NCBI GenBank assembly: GCA_022769125.1
Contig: JALEKN010000045.1
Coordinates: forward strand, 1 to 64,000
From: Agathobacter sp.
GTDB taxonomy: Bacteria; Bacillota; Clostridia; Lachnospirales; Lachnospiraceae
Direction of reading: 5' to 3'
DNA length: 64,000 nt
Each line of letters starts with the position of its first letter. Position 1 is the first letter of the stretch. The notes under the pieces were generated by a model. The model was not told the origin of the DNA and did not search any database. It saw nothing but the letters and a program-made list of their open reading frames with translations. The translations under genes and the position numbers were made by a program. This document shows positions 54,470 to 63,420 of the stretch, one piece after another.

Positions 54470-56137
54470 CTAACGCAGTAAGTGCGCTTTCTTCGCGATT
54501 CTCACAATAACATCCCCCTTCGGGAAGCGACGGATCTCGCTCTCCGTTAGTCCATGTAACAGTAACAGCATAACTGCATAAACAACAACCGCCACAACCA
54601 TCGCCAGAAGTAACGAGATCGTATTGCTTGAGCAGAGAGCAAACAGTCCCTTGTATACTGCCCATGTGGCAATTCCCATCACAACGGAACAGATTGCCGG
54701 AACAATAAATGTTCTTGCCACTTCCTGCCTGTAACCGCTGTACCTGGTCAGCGAAATGGCATTAAGTATGCACATGATGAGTGCAAACAATACATTTGAA
54801 AGTACAACCGCATAGATATTCAGATGGAAGAACAGCATCATGATGACAAGAATAATCACGTGCAGGACGAGCGCAATCGCAGCATTGATTACCGGAACCT
54901 TCAGCCGGTTAATTCCCTGCAGCAGTCCATTCGAAAGTGTGGACATTGAGTAAAGAATTACAGCGACAGAACCCATGTACATCATTGCTCCAGCCATATT
55001 TATCGTCTGTGCAGTGCTTGGGAACAAAAGCAGAAAAATTGGCTTGGCCAGCACAGCAAGTCCAACCGCACATGGAAATGAAACAACCATGATAAAACGC
55101 ATCGCAGCATTGATTTCATATCTCACCGCCTTCATGTCACCCTTTCCAAAAGACGCAGTAAGGGTAGGCACAGATGAAGCTGCCATTGCTGATGCAATAG
55201 ATATCGGCACATTGATCATGAGCTTATATTTTCCGGTATATACCCCCCACCACACATCAATGTCATCACTGATATACCCTTGTGCATACGCGATATGTTT
55301 ATAGATACCATTGTCGATAAAGCTGCTGATGTTATAGATCGTTGAGCTTAAAAGTACCGGTATGATTGTGATTACCAGCGTCCGTATCGTCTCAATAAAC
55401 GGTTCCATCGCACGGATCTTTTCTCTGCGGATCTGGCGCTTGAATACTGTCATATAAACGCAGAAAACAAAGATCATAAACAAAAGTCCAAAAACAGCTC
55501 CAAGGTTCGTTCCGAGTGTTCCACCTGCAGCACCATAGGCGGCAGCATAATGTTCAGGGTCGCCGAGCACCCCGCCGATACGCTTACCGTAGCCAAACAG
55601 CATATACGCTGCCCATACGCTGACGATTGCATTGATCACCTGCTCAACAATCTGTGAAATTGCGCTCGGCATCATTGTTCCGAGTCCCTGGAAAAATCCC
55701 CTTAAAACGCCGAGAACAGCAACAATAAGCAACGCCGGTGCAAGCACCTTCAACGCGAAAATACAATTTGGAGTCTTTAAATATATCTCTGAGAAAAATC
55801 CTGCTCCAAAATACACAAGTAAAGCAAACAACGTACCGGAGACAACCGCAAATAGCATGGCTCCCTTAAACACCTGATATGCCATACGCTTGTTGCCATT
55901 CGCCACCTGTGCGGAAACAAGTTTTGAAACAGCAAGCGGCAGACTGTAAGAAGAGATGATAAGCATAATGCTGTACACCTCATATGCGCTTCCATAGTAA
56001 CTGTTTCCAAGGTCTCCTATAATATCTGTCATCGGGATACGATAAACAAGTCCGATGATCCGGCTGATTATAGATGCAAATGCAAGGATAGAGCCTTGCA
56101 CAAGGAAATTTGTTCCTTTATTCTTTGATCTTCCCAT
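54470..56137 (-). CDS. SpoVB/MurJ-like polysaccharide or lipid-linked precursor flippase
   Basis: A 555-aa MVF/MATE-type protein with about 14 transmembrane segments (polysaccharide-biosynthesis superfamily). The N-terminus FLVQGSILAFASIISRIIGL, YRIPMTDIIG and SYSLPLAVSKLVSAQVANG are typical of SpoVB-like flippases acting in cell-wall or spore-cortex precursor export. It follows ybeY by 15 bases. MurJ activity is possible; SpoVB is suggested by Clostridia context. Confidence 0.85.
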   Translation of the reverse strand: MGRSKNKGTNFLVQGSILAFASIISRIIGLVYRIPMTDIIGDLGNSYYGSAYEVYSIMLIISSYSLPLAVSKLVSAQVANGNKRMAYQVFKGAMLFAVVSGTLFALLVYFGAGFFSEIYLKTPNCIFALKVLAPALLIVAVLGVLRGFFQGLGTMMPSAISQIVEQVINAIVSVWAAYMLFGYGKRIGGVLGDPEHYAAAYGAAGGTLGTNLGAVFGLLFMIFVFCVYMTVFKRQIRREKIRAMEPFIETIRTLVITIIPVLLSSTIYNISSFIDNGIYKHIAYAQGYISDDIDVWWGVYTGKYKLMINVPISIASAMAASSVPTLTASFGKGDMKAVRYEINAAMRFIMVVSFPCAVGLAVLAKPIFLLLFPSTAQTINMAGAMMYMGSVAVILYSMSTLSNGLLQGINRLKVPVINAAIALVLHVIILVIMMLFFHLNIYAVVLSNVLFALIMCILNAISLTRYSGYRQEVARTFIVPAICSVVMGIATWAVYKGLFALCSSNTISLLLAMVVAVVVYAVMLLLLHGLTESEIRRFPKGDVIVRIAKKAHLLR

Positions 56138-56152
56138 ATTCTATCCTCTGTT

Positions 56153-56650
56153 CTATCGTAAAATCTGAAGTTCTTCCAGAATCTGACGTTGCTTCTCCTC
56201 CATTACTTTTGCGTCCTCCGACTCCATATGATCATACCCGAACAGATGCAGCATACTGTGTGTGATCAGAAATGCGAATTCACGTTCTTCACTATGTCCA
56301 TATGCCTTTGCCTGTTCCCTGACCTTGTCCACAGAGATCACAATATCTCCGAGTAATGCCTCGCCCGTATCCGGATTAAAATCATCTTCATCCTCATCCT
56401 CAAGGAAAGAAAAATCGCCGGGTGTCTCATAGGAAAGCATTGGGAAAGACAACACATCCGTCGGCCGGTCGATCTGTCTATGTTCCCTGTTGATTGCCCA
56501 GATTCCTTCGTTGTCCGTAAGTGTCAGATTCACTTCAGCCTCATAGGGAAATGACTCATGTTCGAGACAAAAATCAATCACCTTTCTGGCAAGTGCCGCA
56601 TAGTCAAACGAAAAATCTACCGTACACTCTTCTTCTAAATAAAAACTCAT
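56153..56650 (-). CDS. ybeY: Endoribonuclease YbeY
   Basis: YbeY is a single-strand RNase needed for 16S rRNA 3' maturation and 70S quality control. The 165-aa protein has the zinc site THSMLHLFGYDHME and NREHRQIDRPTDVLSFP. A stretch DEDEDDFNPDTG is an acidic insertion. It overlaps the PgpH-like gene by 4 bases, the conserved phoH-pgpH-ybeY order. Confidence 0.95.
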   Translation of the reverse strand: MSFYLEEECTVDFSFDYAALARKVIDFCLEHESFPYEAEVNLTLTDNEGIWAINREHRQIDRPTDVLSFPMLSYETPGDFSFLEDEDEDDFNPDTGEALLGDIVISVDKVREQAKAYGHSEEREFAFLITHSMLHLFGYDHMESEDAKVMEEKQRQILEELQILR

Positions 56651-57828
56651 AAGAGCTGTTTCTCCTTTACTAAAAATTCTCTTACCTTTAGGAACTGATT
56701 CATACTAAGACCCGATTCGTCATACAAACCAGCACTGGAAAACTCGTTGAGTGTCTGATATATGATCATCTCCCGGTTCCACGTGCTCTTTGCCACATCG
56801 CCATCAAGAGCCTCCAATTTAATCGTAAGGGCATCGATCATATGAACGATCGCCGACTCTGGCGTTGATGGTTTATGTACCTCACCGTTGTACTCCGCAA
56901 TGATGCAGATCAGTTCGATTGGAAAATTTAAGTTCTGTGCGCGCTCTATGCCTGCCTGCACATAATCCTTTCCACTCCATTTTCCCAGTCGGTAATAAAA
57001 TCCTGCCGCACCACAAAGCCCGCTGTCAAGTTCCATCCGTTTTGCAACAAGAAGTGCTATATCGGAAACCTTCTTTGCATGCGCGTATTCCGCCGGAAAC
57101 CATTCCCTGACTTTCTTTATCTCCGGATAGTCATCCGATAAGATATCCAAGTAACAGTTTGCAAGTTCCCTGTCTGTTCCTTTGCGGAATCTGTAAAATA
57201 AAAAACCAGAAAACACTGCTGTTACCGCACCGCATATTGCTCCGTACAGATAAGACAACGGATCACTTTTTTGAGTAGCAAGATATCCGAAAATTGCCGG
57301 AACCATAATATTGATCAGCAAAAGCAATACGCTGACATAACAACGTGCCCTGCGATTTGATAACGTTTTGGCCAGACCTCCTGCAAGGAGAATCATAAGC
57401 GTATATGCAACCAGTTCCCCTGATGTCGATTCAAAAATCATTGCATATTGAATCACAAAAAAGAGTCCCGCCGAAATACCCAGGAATTCATTTCCGACTG
57501 CACACATAATAAGAGGGAACAACATGACAGGCATATAAAAGGCCGGACATATCAAGAATAAAAGGTTGATGATGCAGCACAGTACATAGCCACCTGCAAT
57601 CTTTGAAAAATTCGTGGCAATATTATTCGCAATCAACCTGTTTTTGCGGTCATATTCCAGTTCATAAATAAAAATCATAAGAAACAGCATGTCCACGAAA
57701 CACACACACACTGCCTCATCCCAATAGATTTCCTTTATCAGACTGAACACGCAGCTTAATATGACCGTGGCAGCTGTCATGATAAGCAGCGGGATCACGC
57801 GCATCACACTGACATGATCTTTTTTCAT
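56647..57828 (-). CDS. Degenerate PgpH-like membrane protein (inactive HD domain)
   Basis: A 393-aa protein with six to seven predicted transmembrane segments (about residues 10-210) followed by an HD-type helical domain. Gene order (phoH-here-ybeY) is that of PgpH, a c-di-AMP phosphodiesterase with an extracytoplasmic domain, 7TM and HD. Here the extracytoplasmic domain is missing (usual length ~700 aa). The HD-domain first His is kept (H250 in AHAKKVSDIA), but the YHDIGK motif is YYRLGK (Y279-R280) and the HHG motif is EYNG (312-315). It should therefore not hydrolyse c-di-AMP; it may be a sensor or partner. The ~6-residue SAIVHMIDAL helix near 325 is conserved. Confidence 0.8.
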   Translation of the reverse strand: MKKDHVSVMRVIPLLIMTAATVILSCVFSLIKEIYWDEAVCVCFVDMLFLMIFIYELEYDRKNRLIANNIATNFSKIAGGYVLCCIINLLFLICPAFYMPVMLFPLIMCAVGNEFLGISAGLFFVIQYAMIFESTSGELVAYTLMILLAGGLAKTLSNRRARCYVSVLLLLINIMVPAIFGYLATQKSDPLSYLYGAICGAVTAVFSGFLFYRFRKGTDRELANCYLDILSDDYPEIKKVREWFPAEYAHAKKVSDIALLVAKRMELDSGLCGAAGFYYRLGKWSGKDYVQAGIERAQNLNFPIELICIIAEYNGEVHKPSTPESAIVHMIDALTIKLEALDGDVAKSTWNREMIIYQTLNEFSSAGLYDESGLSMNQFLKVREFLVKEKQLL

Positions 57829-58829
57829 GGCTTCTTTACCTGCCGTGTCTTACGATTTGCTGCGCGTGCCGCGTTGCGGTTCTCATATTCATCGTACGCC
57901 TGCACGATCTGCTGTACCAGCGGATGTCTCACAACATCCTTGCTCGTCAGCCTGCATATACCAATATCGTCAATTTTGGAAAGAACCTTAAGGGCAACAT
58001 CAAGCCCTGATTTCACGCCGGGTGCCAGATCCACCTGTGTCGCATCTCCGGTTACTACGACCTTCGAGCCAAATCCGATACGTGTCAAAAACATCTTCAT
58101 CTGTGCCGGTGTTGTGTTCTGTGCTTCATCGAGAATGATAAACGCATTGTCAAGCGTTCTTCCTCTCATGTAAGCAAGCGGTGCCACCTCAATCAATCCC
58201 TTTTCCATATTGCGCATAAAACTGTCAGAGCCCATGATCTGATGCAACGCATCATAGAGTGGGCGCAGATACGGGTCAACCTTGCTCTGCAGATCCCCTG
58301 GCAGAAATCCTAACTTTTCTCCTGCCTCTATCGCCGGTCTTGTCAGAATAATCCGACCTACCTCCTCATTTTTGAATGCGGTAATCGCCATGGCCATCGC
58401 AAGATACGTCTTGCCGGTTCCGGCAGGTCCCATTCCGAAAACGATCATTTTTTTGCGGATGGCATCCACGTATTCCTTCTGTCCGAGCGTCTTAGGCTTT
58501 ACCGGCTTGCCGTTTATCGTATGGCAGATCAGATCCCGGTCTATCTCAACAAGAGCATCTCCTTTCTGTTCAAGGCTAAGCGCCAATGCATAATTAACAT
58601 TCTGTTCTGTGATTTCATTACCGCGTTTTGCAAGTTCACACAGAGAATGCAGTACATCAGCTGCGCCCTTGCATGCATTCTCGCTCCCTATAATTTTTAC
58701 CTGATCGTCACGCATAACTACTGTGACGCCAAGTGTCTTTTCGATTTTCTTCATGTGAATGTCAAACTGCCCGAATACATTTGACAAAAGTTCAACGGGA
58801 ATATTTACAGATACCTCACTCAGGTTCAT
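57825..58829 (-). CDS. phoH: PhoH-family ATPase
   Basis: A 334-aa protein with an N-terminal KH-like or nucleic-acid-binding region and a RecA-like ATPase domain: Walker A GPAGTGKT (134-141) and Walker B FIILDEAQN (about 228-236). PhoH/YlaK-type proteins are linked to RNA metabolism with YbeY. Overlaps yqfD and the PgpH-like gene, so tightly co-translated. Confidence 0.94.
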   Translation of the reverse strand: MNLSEVSVNIPVELLSNVFGQFDIHMKKIEKTLGVTVVMRDDQVKIIGSENACKGAADVLHSLCELAKRGNEITEQNVNYALALSLEQKGDALVEIDRDLICHTINGKPVKPKTLGQKEYVDAIRKKMIVFGMGPAGTGKTYLAMAMAITAFKNEEVGRIILTRPAIEAGEKLGFLPGDLQSKVDPYLRPLYDALHQIMGSDSFMRNMEKGLIEVAPLAYMRGRTLDNAFIILDEAQNTTPAQMKMFLTRIGFGSKVVVTGDATQVDLAPGVKSGLDVALKVLSKIDDIGICRLTSKDVVRHPLVQQIVQAYDEYENRNAARAANRKTRQVKKP

Positions 58830-60063
58830 CGGTTACTTGTTCCTCCATGTTCGGCGGTATTTCTATGGACTGCATTACCATGATCGGCTCCATGGCATAA
58901 ACCTGCCCGGTTACCTCATAGCGATCGCCATTTTTCTTTATCATAACATTTTTATCGACAATTGAAACCCCATTTTCTTCCAATTCTTCAAGAAAATTTT
59001 CAAAATCCGCTTTTGCAATGTTCTTTGCTGCTTCTTTGGTAAGCATATAATATGCTTGTGTGCACTTTACATACTCTGTTTTTCCCCAATAAACCGGAAG
59101 ATAAAATGTTTCAGATAGTCTTGCCTGAAAACAGCTTTCCAATGCATAGTATTCCTCATACGGAATGCTGCTATCCCCCAAGTACAGATTCTTATCCAAG
59201 AAGCGAATAAAATACGAACTTTTTGTATCACCCACATCAACGGAAATCAGGCTTCGGATTGGAATTGTCTTGCTGTAAAAGTAATTGACATAACCGATGA
59301 CATCTGCGTCGGCCCGCTGGTACAGCGTCTGTCCCACCTCTCCGCTGTCGTCTAAGATCGCGCTCTTGCCGCTGACTAAAAGATCGCCGCTTTCCACCTC
59401 ATCGCCCGCAACGACACACGGCGTTCCCCTTCGCGTCACGATGGAGGCAACTGTGGCATTTTTTGCCGCGACAAGATTGCTCGCCCCATCCGAAGCCCCA
59501 TCGTAAAGATCTTCCGTCTTGATCTGCTCCTTGATATGGATGACAAGCGAGGTTCCGTCCACATAGGCGCTCGCCCATATAATCTGCGCATAGCTTCTTC
59601 TAAGCGTAAGCTCCAGAGAGTCCGTGTCCACCTGTCGCAGCTTCGTCCCAAGCCCAACACCGTTTGCCTTTAAAAAGCGGATCAGATTTTCGTCCGATAT
59701 ATAGGAGTTGCCGATGATCTCAATATTCCAGACATAAGTAGAACAGATCCCGACACCGCACAGCATGGCAACAAACGCCGCGACAAACATGATCCGGTTG
59801 CGGTATCGCTTTAAATACCCCGGCGCACCGTAGCGCTTTTTGATTTGCACCCTCGTCCTTGTCTTGCGGCACAGCGGGCGAAGCTGCTTGAAGTCACACA
59901 TACGCATATTGCACGAAAAGGAGCCATCCTCCTTGGAGGTAACATTCCACAGCAGGATGTCGCGGTTGACGCACAAATGTAAAAAGCGCTCTGCCCGGTT
60001 CCCGGAAAACTCGACCAGCAGATACCCTTCCAGAACGCTTTTCGCTCCCGCCTTCATGTCCAA
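58816..60063 (-). CDS. yqfD: Sporulation protein YqfD
   Basis: A 415-aa protein required for forespore-mother-cell communication in B. subtilis (stage IV). It has an N-terminal cytoplasmic domain, a transmembrane segment (about 91-111) and an extracytoplasmic domain with SYISDENLIRFLKANGVGLG and a late VEVGDTKSS-like region. The location after yqfC and before phoH is the standard order. The Shine-Dalgarno is weak; it overlaps yqfC by 10 bases. Confidence 0.9.
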   Translation of the reverse strand: MDMKAGAKSVLEGYLLVEFSGNRAERFLHLCVNRDILLWNVTSKEDGSFSCNMRMCDFKQLRPLCRKTRTRVQIKKRYGAPGYLKRYRNRIMFVAAFVAMLCGVGICSTYVWNIEIIGNSYISDENLIRFLKANGVGLGTKLRQVDTDSLELTLRRSYAQIIWASAYVDGTSLVIHIKEQIKTEDLYDGASDGASNLVAAKNATVASIVTRRGTPCVVAGDEVESGDLLVSGKSAILDDSGEVGQTLYQRADADVIGYVNYFYSKTIPIRSLISVDVGDTKSSYFIRFLDKNLYLGDSSIPYEEYYALESCFQARLSETFYLPVYWGKTEYVKCTQAYYMLTKEAAKNIAKADFENFLEELEENGVSIVDKNVMIKKNGDRYEVTGQVYAMEPIMVMQSIEIPPNMEEQVTDEPE

Positions 60064-60332
60064 AAGCAGATGTTTTTCACCTGCCCCAGAATATGCATAT
60101 CGTCCCTTGTATACCAGTCGATCACCAGATGCTCTCCCTCGATCCGGATTGGCCCACGCTTCGTCTTTACAACGATCGCCTCCGGCTGGTAGCTTAGAAT
60201 CCCAAGATGGTTGTCTATGTGCAGCTCACTGTTGCCGCAGACAGAAAGAAGCGGCAGCCCAAGCAGCACATCCTTCGGAAGCTCCAATGCATTTACAAGA
60301 TTTTCGGTTACATTTTTGTTCTGTGTACTCAT
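60054..60332 (-). CDS. yqfC: YabP/YqfC-family sporulation protein
   Basis: A 92-aa YabP-family spore protein with LELPKDVLLGLPLLSVCGN and HLGILSY (N-terminal half) and IEGEHLVIDWYTRDDMHILG. YqfC is the usual partner of YqfD. It is the first gene of the yqfC-yqfD-phoH-PgpH-ybeY-flippase operon. Confidence 0.9.
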   Translation of the reverse strand: MSTQNKNVTENLVNALELPKDVLLGLPLLSVCGNSELHIDNHLGILSYQPEAIVVKTKRGPIRIEGEHLVIDWYTRDDMHILGQVKNICFWT

Positions 60333-60370
60333 GGTACACTTTATGAGAAAAGCAGCTCGTACTATGCAAG

Positions 60371-60850
60371 TTATTTGTGATACGGTTCATGATTCATGAT
60401 ACGGTAGCTGCGGTAAACCTGTTCTAAAAGGATCACGCGCATCAACTGATGAGGAAAGGTCATTTTGGAGAAGCTGAGCTTATAGTCGGCACGCCTTAAC
60501 ACCGCGTCCGACAGTCCGAGTGAACCGCCGATCACAAAGTAGATATTGCTCTTGCCCTCAATGCCAAGCCGTTCGATCTTCTGCGACAACTCCACCGAGT
60601 CGAGCATCCTGCCGTCGATTGCAAGACAGATGCAGTAGCCGTCGTCCTTTATCGCCGCGAGAAGCCGCTGTCCCTCCTTCTCTTTAACCATGTCGATCTG
60701 TGTCTGTGACGCATTTTCCTCAGTCTTTTCATCTGCGACCTCGACAATGGACAACTTGCAGTAACGTCTCAGCCGCTTCTCGTACTCCGCGACCGCATCC
60801 CTATAAAATTTTTCTTTAATTTTTCCGACACATAATATTGTAATTTTCAT
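60371..60850 (-). CDS. rlmH: 23S rRNA (pseudouridine1915-N3)-methyltransferase RlmH
   Basis: RlmH methylates pseudouridine 1915 in helix 69 of 23S rRNA. The 159-aa SPOUT protein begins MKITILCVGKIKEKF and has FVIGGSLGLSD, SKMTFPHQLMRVILLEQVYRS and the C-terminal EPYHK. The canonical ATG lies only six bases after a TATAAT, with no Shine-Dalgarno, so its mRNA may be leaderless. Confidence 0.96.
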   Translation of the reverse strand: MKITILCVGKIKEKFYRDAVAEYEKRLRRYCKLSIVEVADEKTEENASQTQIDMVKEKEGQRLLAAIKDDGYCICLAIDGRMLDSVELSQKIERLGIEGKSNIYFVIGGSLGLSDAVLRRADYKLSFSKMTFPHQLMRVILLEQVYRSYRIMNHEPYHK

Positions 60851-60856
60851 GATTTC

Positions 60857-60884
60857 ATTATACCATATATATGTTTTATAACAA
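60857..60884 (-). promoter_or_regulatory. rlmH promoter
   Basis: On the minus strand TTGTTA (complement of 60879-60884) and perfect TATAAT (complement of 60857-60862), spacing 16. The ATG follows after GAAATC, so transcription is predicted to start at or next to the start codon. Confidence 0.65.
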
Positions 60885-60904
60885 ACACTTTAAGGAGGAT
60901 TTGT

Positions 60905-61372
60905 ATGTATATTGATCCGGACACAAAGCTAGAGGATAATCGTTCCACCGCGGTAAGCTTTACAATCGTAGGCGGAGTCGGACTCATCCTGCTGGTACTT
61001 GTTGATTTAGGCATCATTCCACTTCCGCTCGCTGACTTCCAGAAGATTCTGATGTCAGTTGTCATGGGAATCCTGTTTGTCATCTTTTTTATCGTTGGAC
61101 TCTACTCTTTCCTTTCCATGAAAAAGCTAAAGAGCGCAGCCCAGAGCGAATTATCGCTGGACAAGGAGATCACGGACTGGTTTTTGCAGGAGTACACAGG
61201 CTTTATGCAGGAGTTCACCTGCGAGGATATGGATTCTGACGAGCCGGAAGCATTATATTATCCAAGGTACGACAAGATATGCACACTGATTTCCGAGAAA
61301 TACCCTTCTCTCTCCGATGAATTTAAAGATCACCTTGCAGAGAAGCTTTACACCACGATTTTCCCGGAATAA
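60905..61372 (+). CDS. Membrane protein of unknown function (two TM)
   Basis: A 155-aa protein with two transmembrane segments (about 18-37 and 48-71) and a soluble C-terminal domain of ~80 residues rich in acidic and aromatic residues. I do not recognise a family. AAGGAGG precedes the ATG. Divergent from rlmH and 35 bases before xpt. Confidence 0.75.
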   Translation: MYIDPDTKLEDNRSTAVSFTIVGGVGLILLVLVDLGIIPLPLADFQKILMSVVMGILFVIFFIVGLYSFLSMKKLKSAAQSELSLDKEITDWFLQEYTGFMQEFTCEDMDSDEPEALYYPRYDKICTLISEKYPSLSDEFKDHLAEKLYTTIFPE

Positions 61373-61407
61373 TTTAACCGATCACAAAGGAGGTATAAAA
61401 ATATATC

Positions 61408-61986
61408 ATGAAAGAATTAAAAGAACGTATTGTAAAAGAAGGACTTGTCATCCCACCGAACATCTTAAAGGTCGGAAGCTTCTTAAATCTGCAGGTTGAC
61501 CCGGTTCTCATGGAACAGATTGGCGAGGATTTTGCCAATCACTTTGCCGGAAAAGGCGTCACAAAGGTTGTCACCATCGAAAGCTCCGGTATTGCTCCGG
61601 CGCTCATGGCAGCAAAGGCGATGAGGGTTCCGCTCGTTATTTTAAAGAAAAAACCTTCAAAAATCTTAAACAGCAATCTCTATCAGACCGAGGTTACGTC
61701 CTTCACCACCCAGACCTCCTATGAGCTTACTCTTTCTGCGGAATACATAAATGAAAATGACCACGTTCTGATCATCGACGATTTTCTTGCAGACGGCGAG
61801 GCTGCCACCGGAGCGATCCGCCTGATGCGCATGGCACATGCGACCGTTGCCGGAATCGGTATCCTGATCGAGAAATCCTTCCAGCCGGGTCACGACAAGC
61901 TGGTTGCACAAGGCTTTGATGTATACTCACAGGCAAGAATCGCAAGCATGGACAAAAAAAACGGCGTACATTTCGTTGAAGAATAA
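61408..61986 (+). CDS. xpt: Xanthine phosphoribosyltransferase
   Basis: Xpt salvages xanthine to XMP. The 192-aa protein has VVTIESSGIAPALMAAKAM and the PRPP-binding VLIIDDFLADGEAATG. It follows the small membrane protein; the 35-nt gap is too short for a purine riboswitch. A terminator follows at 62020. Confidence 0.95.
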   Translation: MKELKERIVKEGLVIPPNILKVGSFLNLQVDPVLMEQIGEDFANHFAGKGVTKVVTIESSGIAPALMAAKAMRVPLVILKKKPSKILNSNLYQTEVTSFTTQTSYELTLSAEYINENDHVLIIDDFLADGEAATGAIRLMRMAHATVAGIGILIEKSFQPGHDKLVAQGFDVYSQARIASMDKKNGVHFVEE

Positions 61987-62019
61987 AATACAATTTTTCA
62001 TTTCATATAAATAATAACA

Positions 62020-62054
62020 AAAGCGATGGCAAATTAATTATCTGCCATCGCTTT
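62020..62054. terminator. Terminator after xpt (bidirectional)
   Basis: AAAGCGATGGCA pairs with TGCCATCGCTTT (12 bp, 11-nt loop), then TTT on the plus strand; CTTTTGTTATTATTT follows on the minus strand. Confidence 0.9.
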
Positions 62055-62113
62055 TTTAAGTTCTTTTGAAGGGGTTGCATCGGGATTTTTCCTCGCAATG
62101 ATTTCCAATGCAT

Positions 62114-63397
62114 TTACTGCGCGCCATCTGTCGCAGCACCGGCATCCGTCTGGCTTTCTGCCGTTGCATCTGTGCTGCCGTCCACCGGCACGATCGTTCC
62201 ATCGGCAGGGGCTTCACCTTCTGCTGGAACATCAGCCTCCGTAACCGGGTAATATACGAATCTGCCGCGGTAGATCTCGCTCCACTTTCCGGTCTTTTCA
62301 TCCACAATCATAACAGAGAGGATGTTGTTGCCGTCCGGAACCGGCATTTCCGCGATGTACTTGTCGGAAAGTACGCTTGGAATCGTGCCATCCCACGTAT
62401 AGTAAGCGGTACAACTCTGCGGAACGGTAATGGAAACCAATGTTTCTTCATCAAAAGTTCCGCCATTTGGGGTAACAACCGGCATGCTTGGTGCCGGAAT
62501 GTCGATCACATAATCCTCCACCACAATGTCACTGTATAGCTTCTTGGCATTGACACATACAGCACGGATGGAATATTCTCCCTCCTTATCAAGTGACAGG
62601 GGTTCGCGGTAAACTCTTCCATATACGGATGGATCTGATCCGTCCATTGTATAGTAGATCTGATTGCCCGAATCAGATGCAAGTGCAATTTCAAGGTATT
62701 TATTGTACTTACCGCCCTCAGTACTAAAGGTCGGTGCATTTACAATATAATCGGAAAACAATGCCAGAATATCCGGGTCTGTGACATTTTTGCTGAGTGC
62801 AATAATCTCATCCGTCTTATTCTTGTGCTCATAAATAGAGATAAGATTCCGATAACACTTTTCATTCTGTGGATCAGCCTCAAGCACTTCCAGATACAGG
62901 ATCAGAGCTGAATCATAGTCCTTACGGTCATAGTAGATTCCGGCGAGTGTGAGCTTTACATCCAGATTCGTATCATCCAGATTGAGTGCATTTTCGTAAT
63001 ATGCTATTGCAGTCTTATAGTCACCGGAAGCATATGCCTCCTGTGCTTTCATGATCTGATAGTCAGCTGAATTGGCATGCTCCACATCAATCGTATGCTT
63101 AATATAAAATCCCGTTCCGACTCCACACAAAATGACAACTGCGATCACAGAGTAAAAGATTGTCAGGCGCTTTTTCTTTTTTCTTCGCTCCTGTTCTTTG
63201 CGCATCGCTTCCTGCTTTTTGCGTTTTATATCGGCTGGCGAAGCTCCCGTTTTTTTCTGTTGCCCCTGTTCTAAAATACCTGTAAGATACTCATCCTCAA
63301 GAGCCTCCATATTCTGGACCATCTGTACTTCTCTTCCGCATTTTGCGCAAAAAACACTGCCATCCGGCATTTCAGCACCACAATAAATACATTTCAT
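62114..63397 (-). CDS. Zinc-ribbon, TPR and chitobiase/CBM-like domain membrane protein
   Basis: A 427-aa protein starting with a zinc ribbon (Cys3, Cys6, Cys17, Cys20), then a basic Lys-rich stretch, a transmembrane segment (about 78-99), TPR-like repeats (about 110-205) and two beta-sandwich domains of the chitobiase/beta-hexosaminidase C-terminal type (about 222-300 and 303-383) with the motif YYTMDGSDPS. An Ala/Glu/Thr-rich tail follows. The cytoplasmic zinc ribbon and extracellular TPR/CBM-like part suggest an envelope-linked role, unknown in detail. Confidence 0.82.
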   Translation of the reverse strand: MKCIYCGAEMPDGSVFCAKCGREVQMVQNMEALEDEYLTGILEQGQQKKTGASPADIKRKKQEAMRKEQERRKKKKRLTIFYSVIAVVILCGVGTGFYIKHTIDVEHANSADYQIMKAQEAYASGDYKTAIAYYENALNLDDTNLDVKLTLAGIYYDRKDYDSALILYLEVLEADPQNEKCYRNLISIYEHKNKTDEIIALSKNVTDPDILALFSDYIVNAPTFSTEGGKYNKYLEIALASDSGNQIYYTMDGSDPSVYGRVYREPLSLDKEGEYSIRAVCVNAKKLYSDIVVEDYVIDIPAPSMPVVTPNGGTFDEETLVSITVPQSCTAYYTWDGTIPSVLSDKYIAEMPVPDGNNILSVMIVDEKTGKWSEIYRGRFVYYPVTEADVPAEGEAPADGTIVPVDGSTDATAESQTDAGAATDGAQ

Positions 63398-63420
63398 ATT
63401 TCAAATCCCCTTAAGAAATA

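Noticed and set aside
61373-61407. Purine riboswitch upstream of xpt
   Set aside because: The gap to the previous gene is only 35 bases, with no room for an aptamer.
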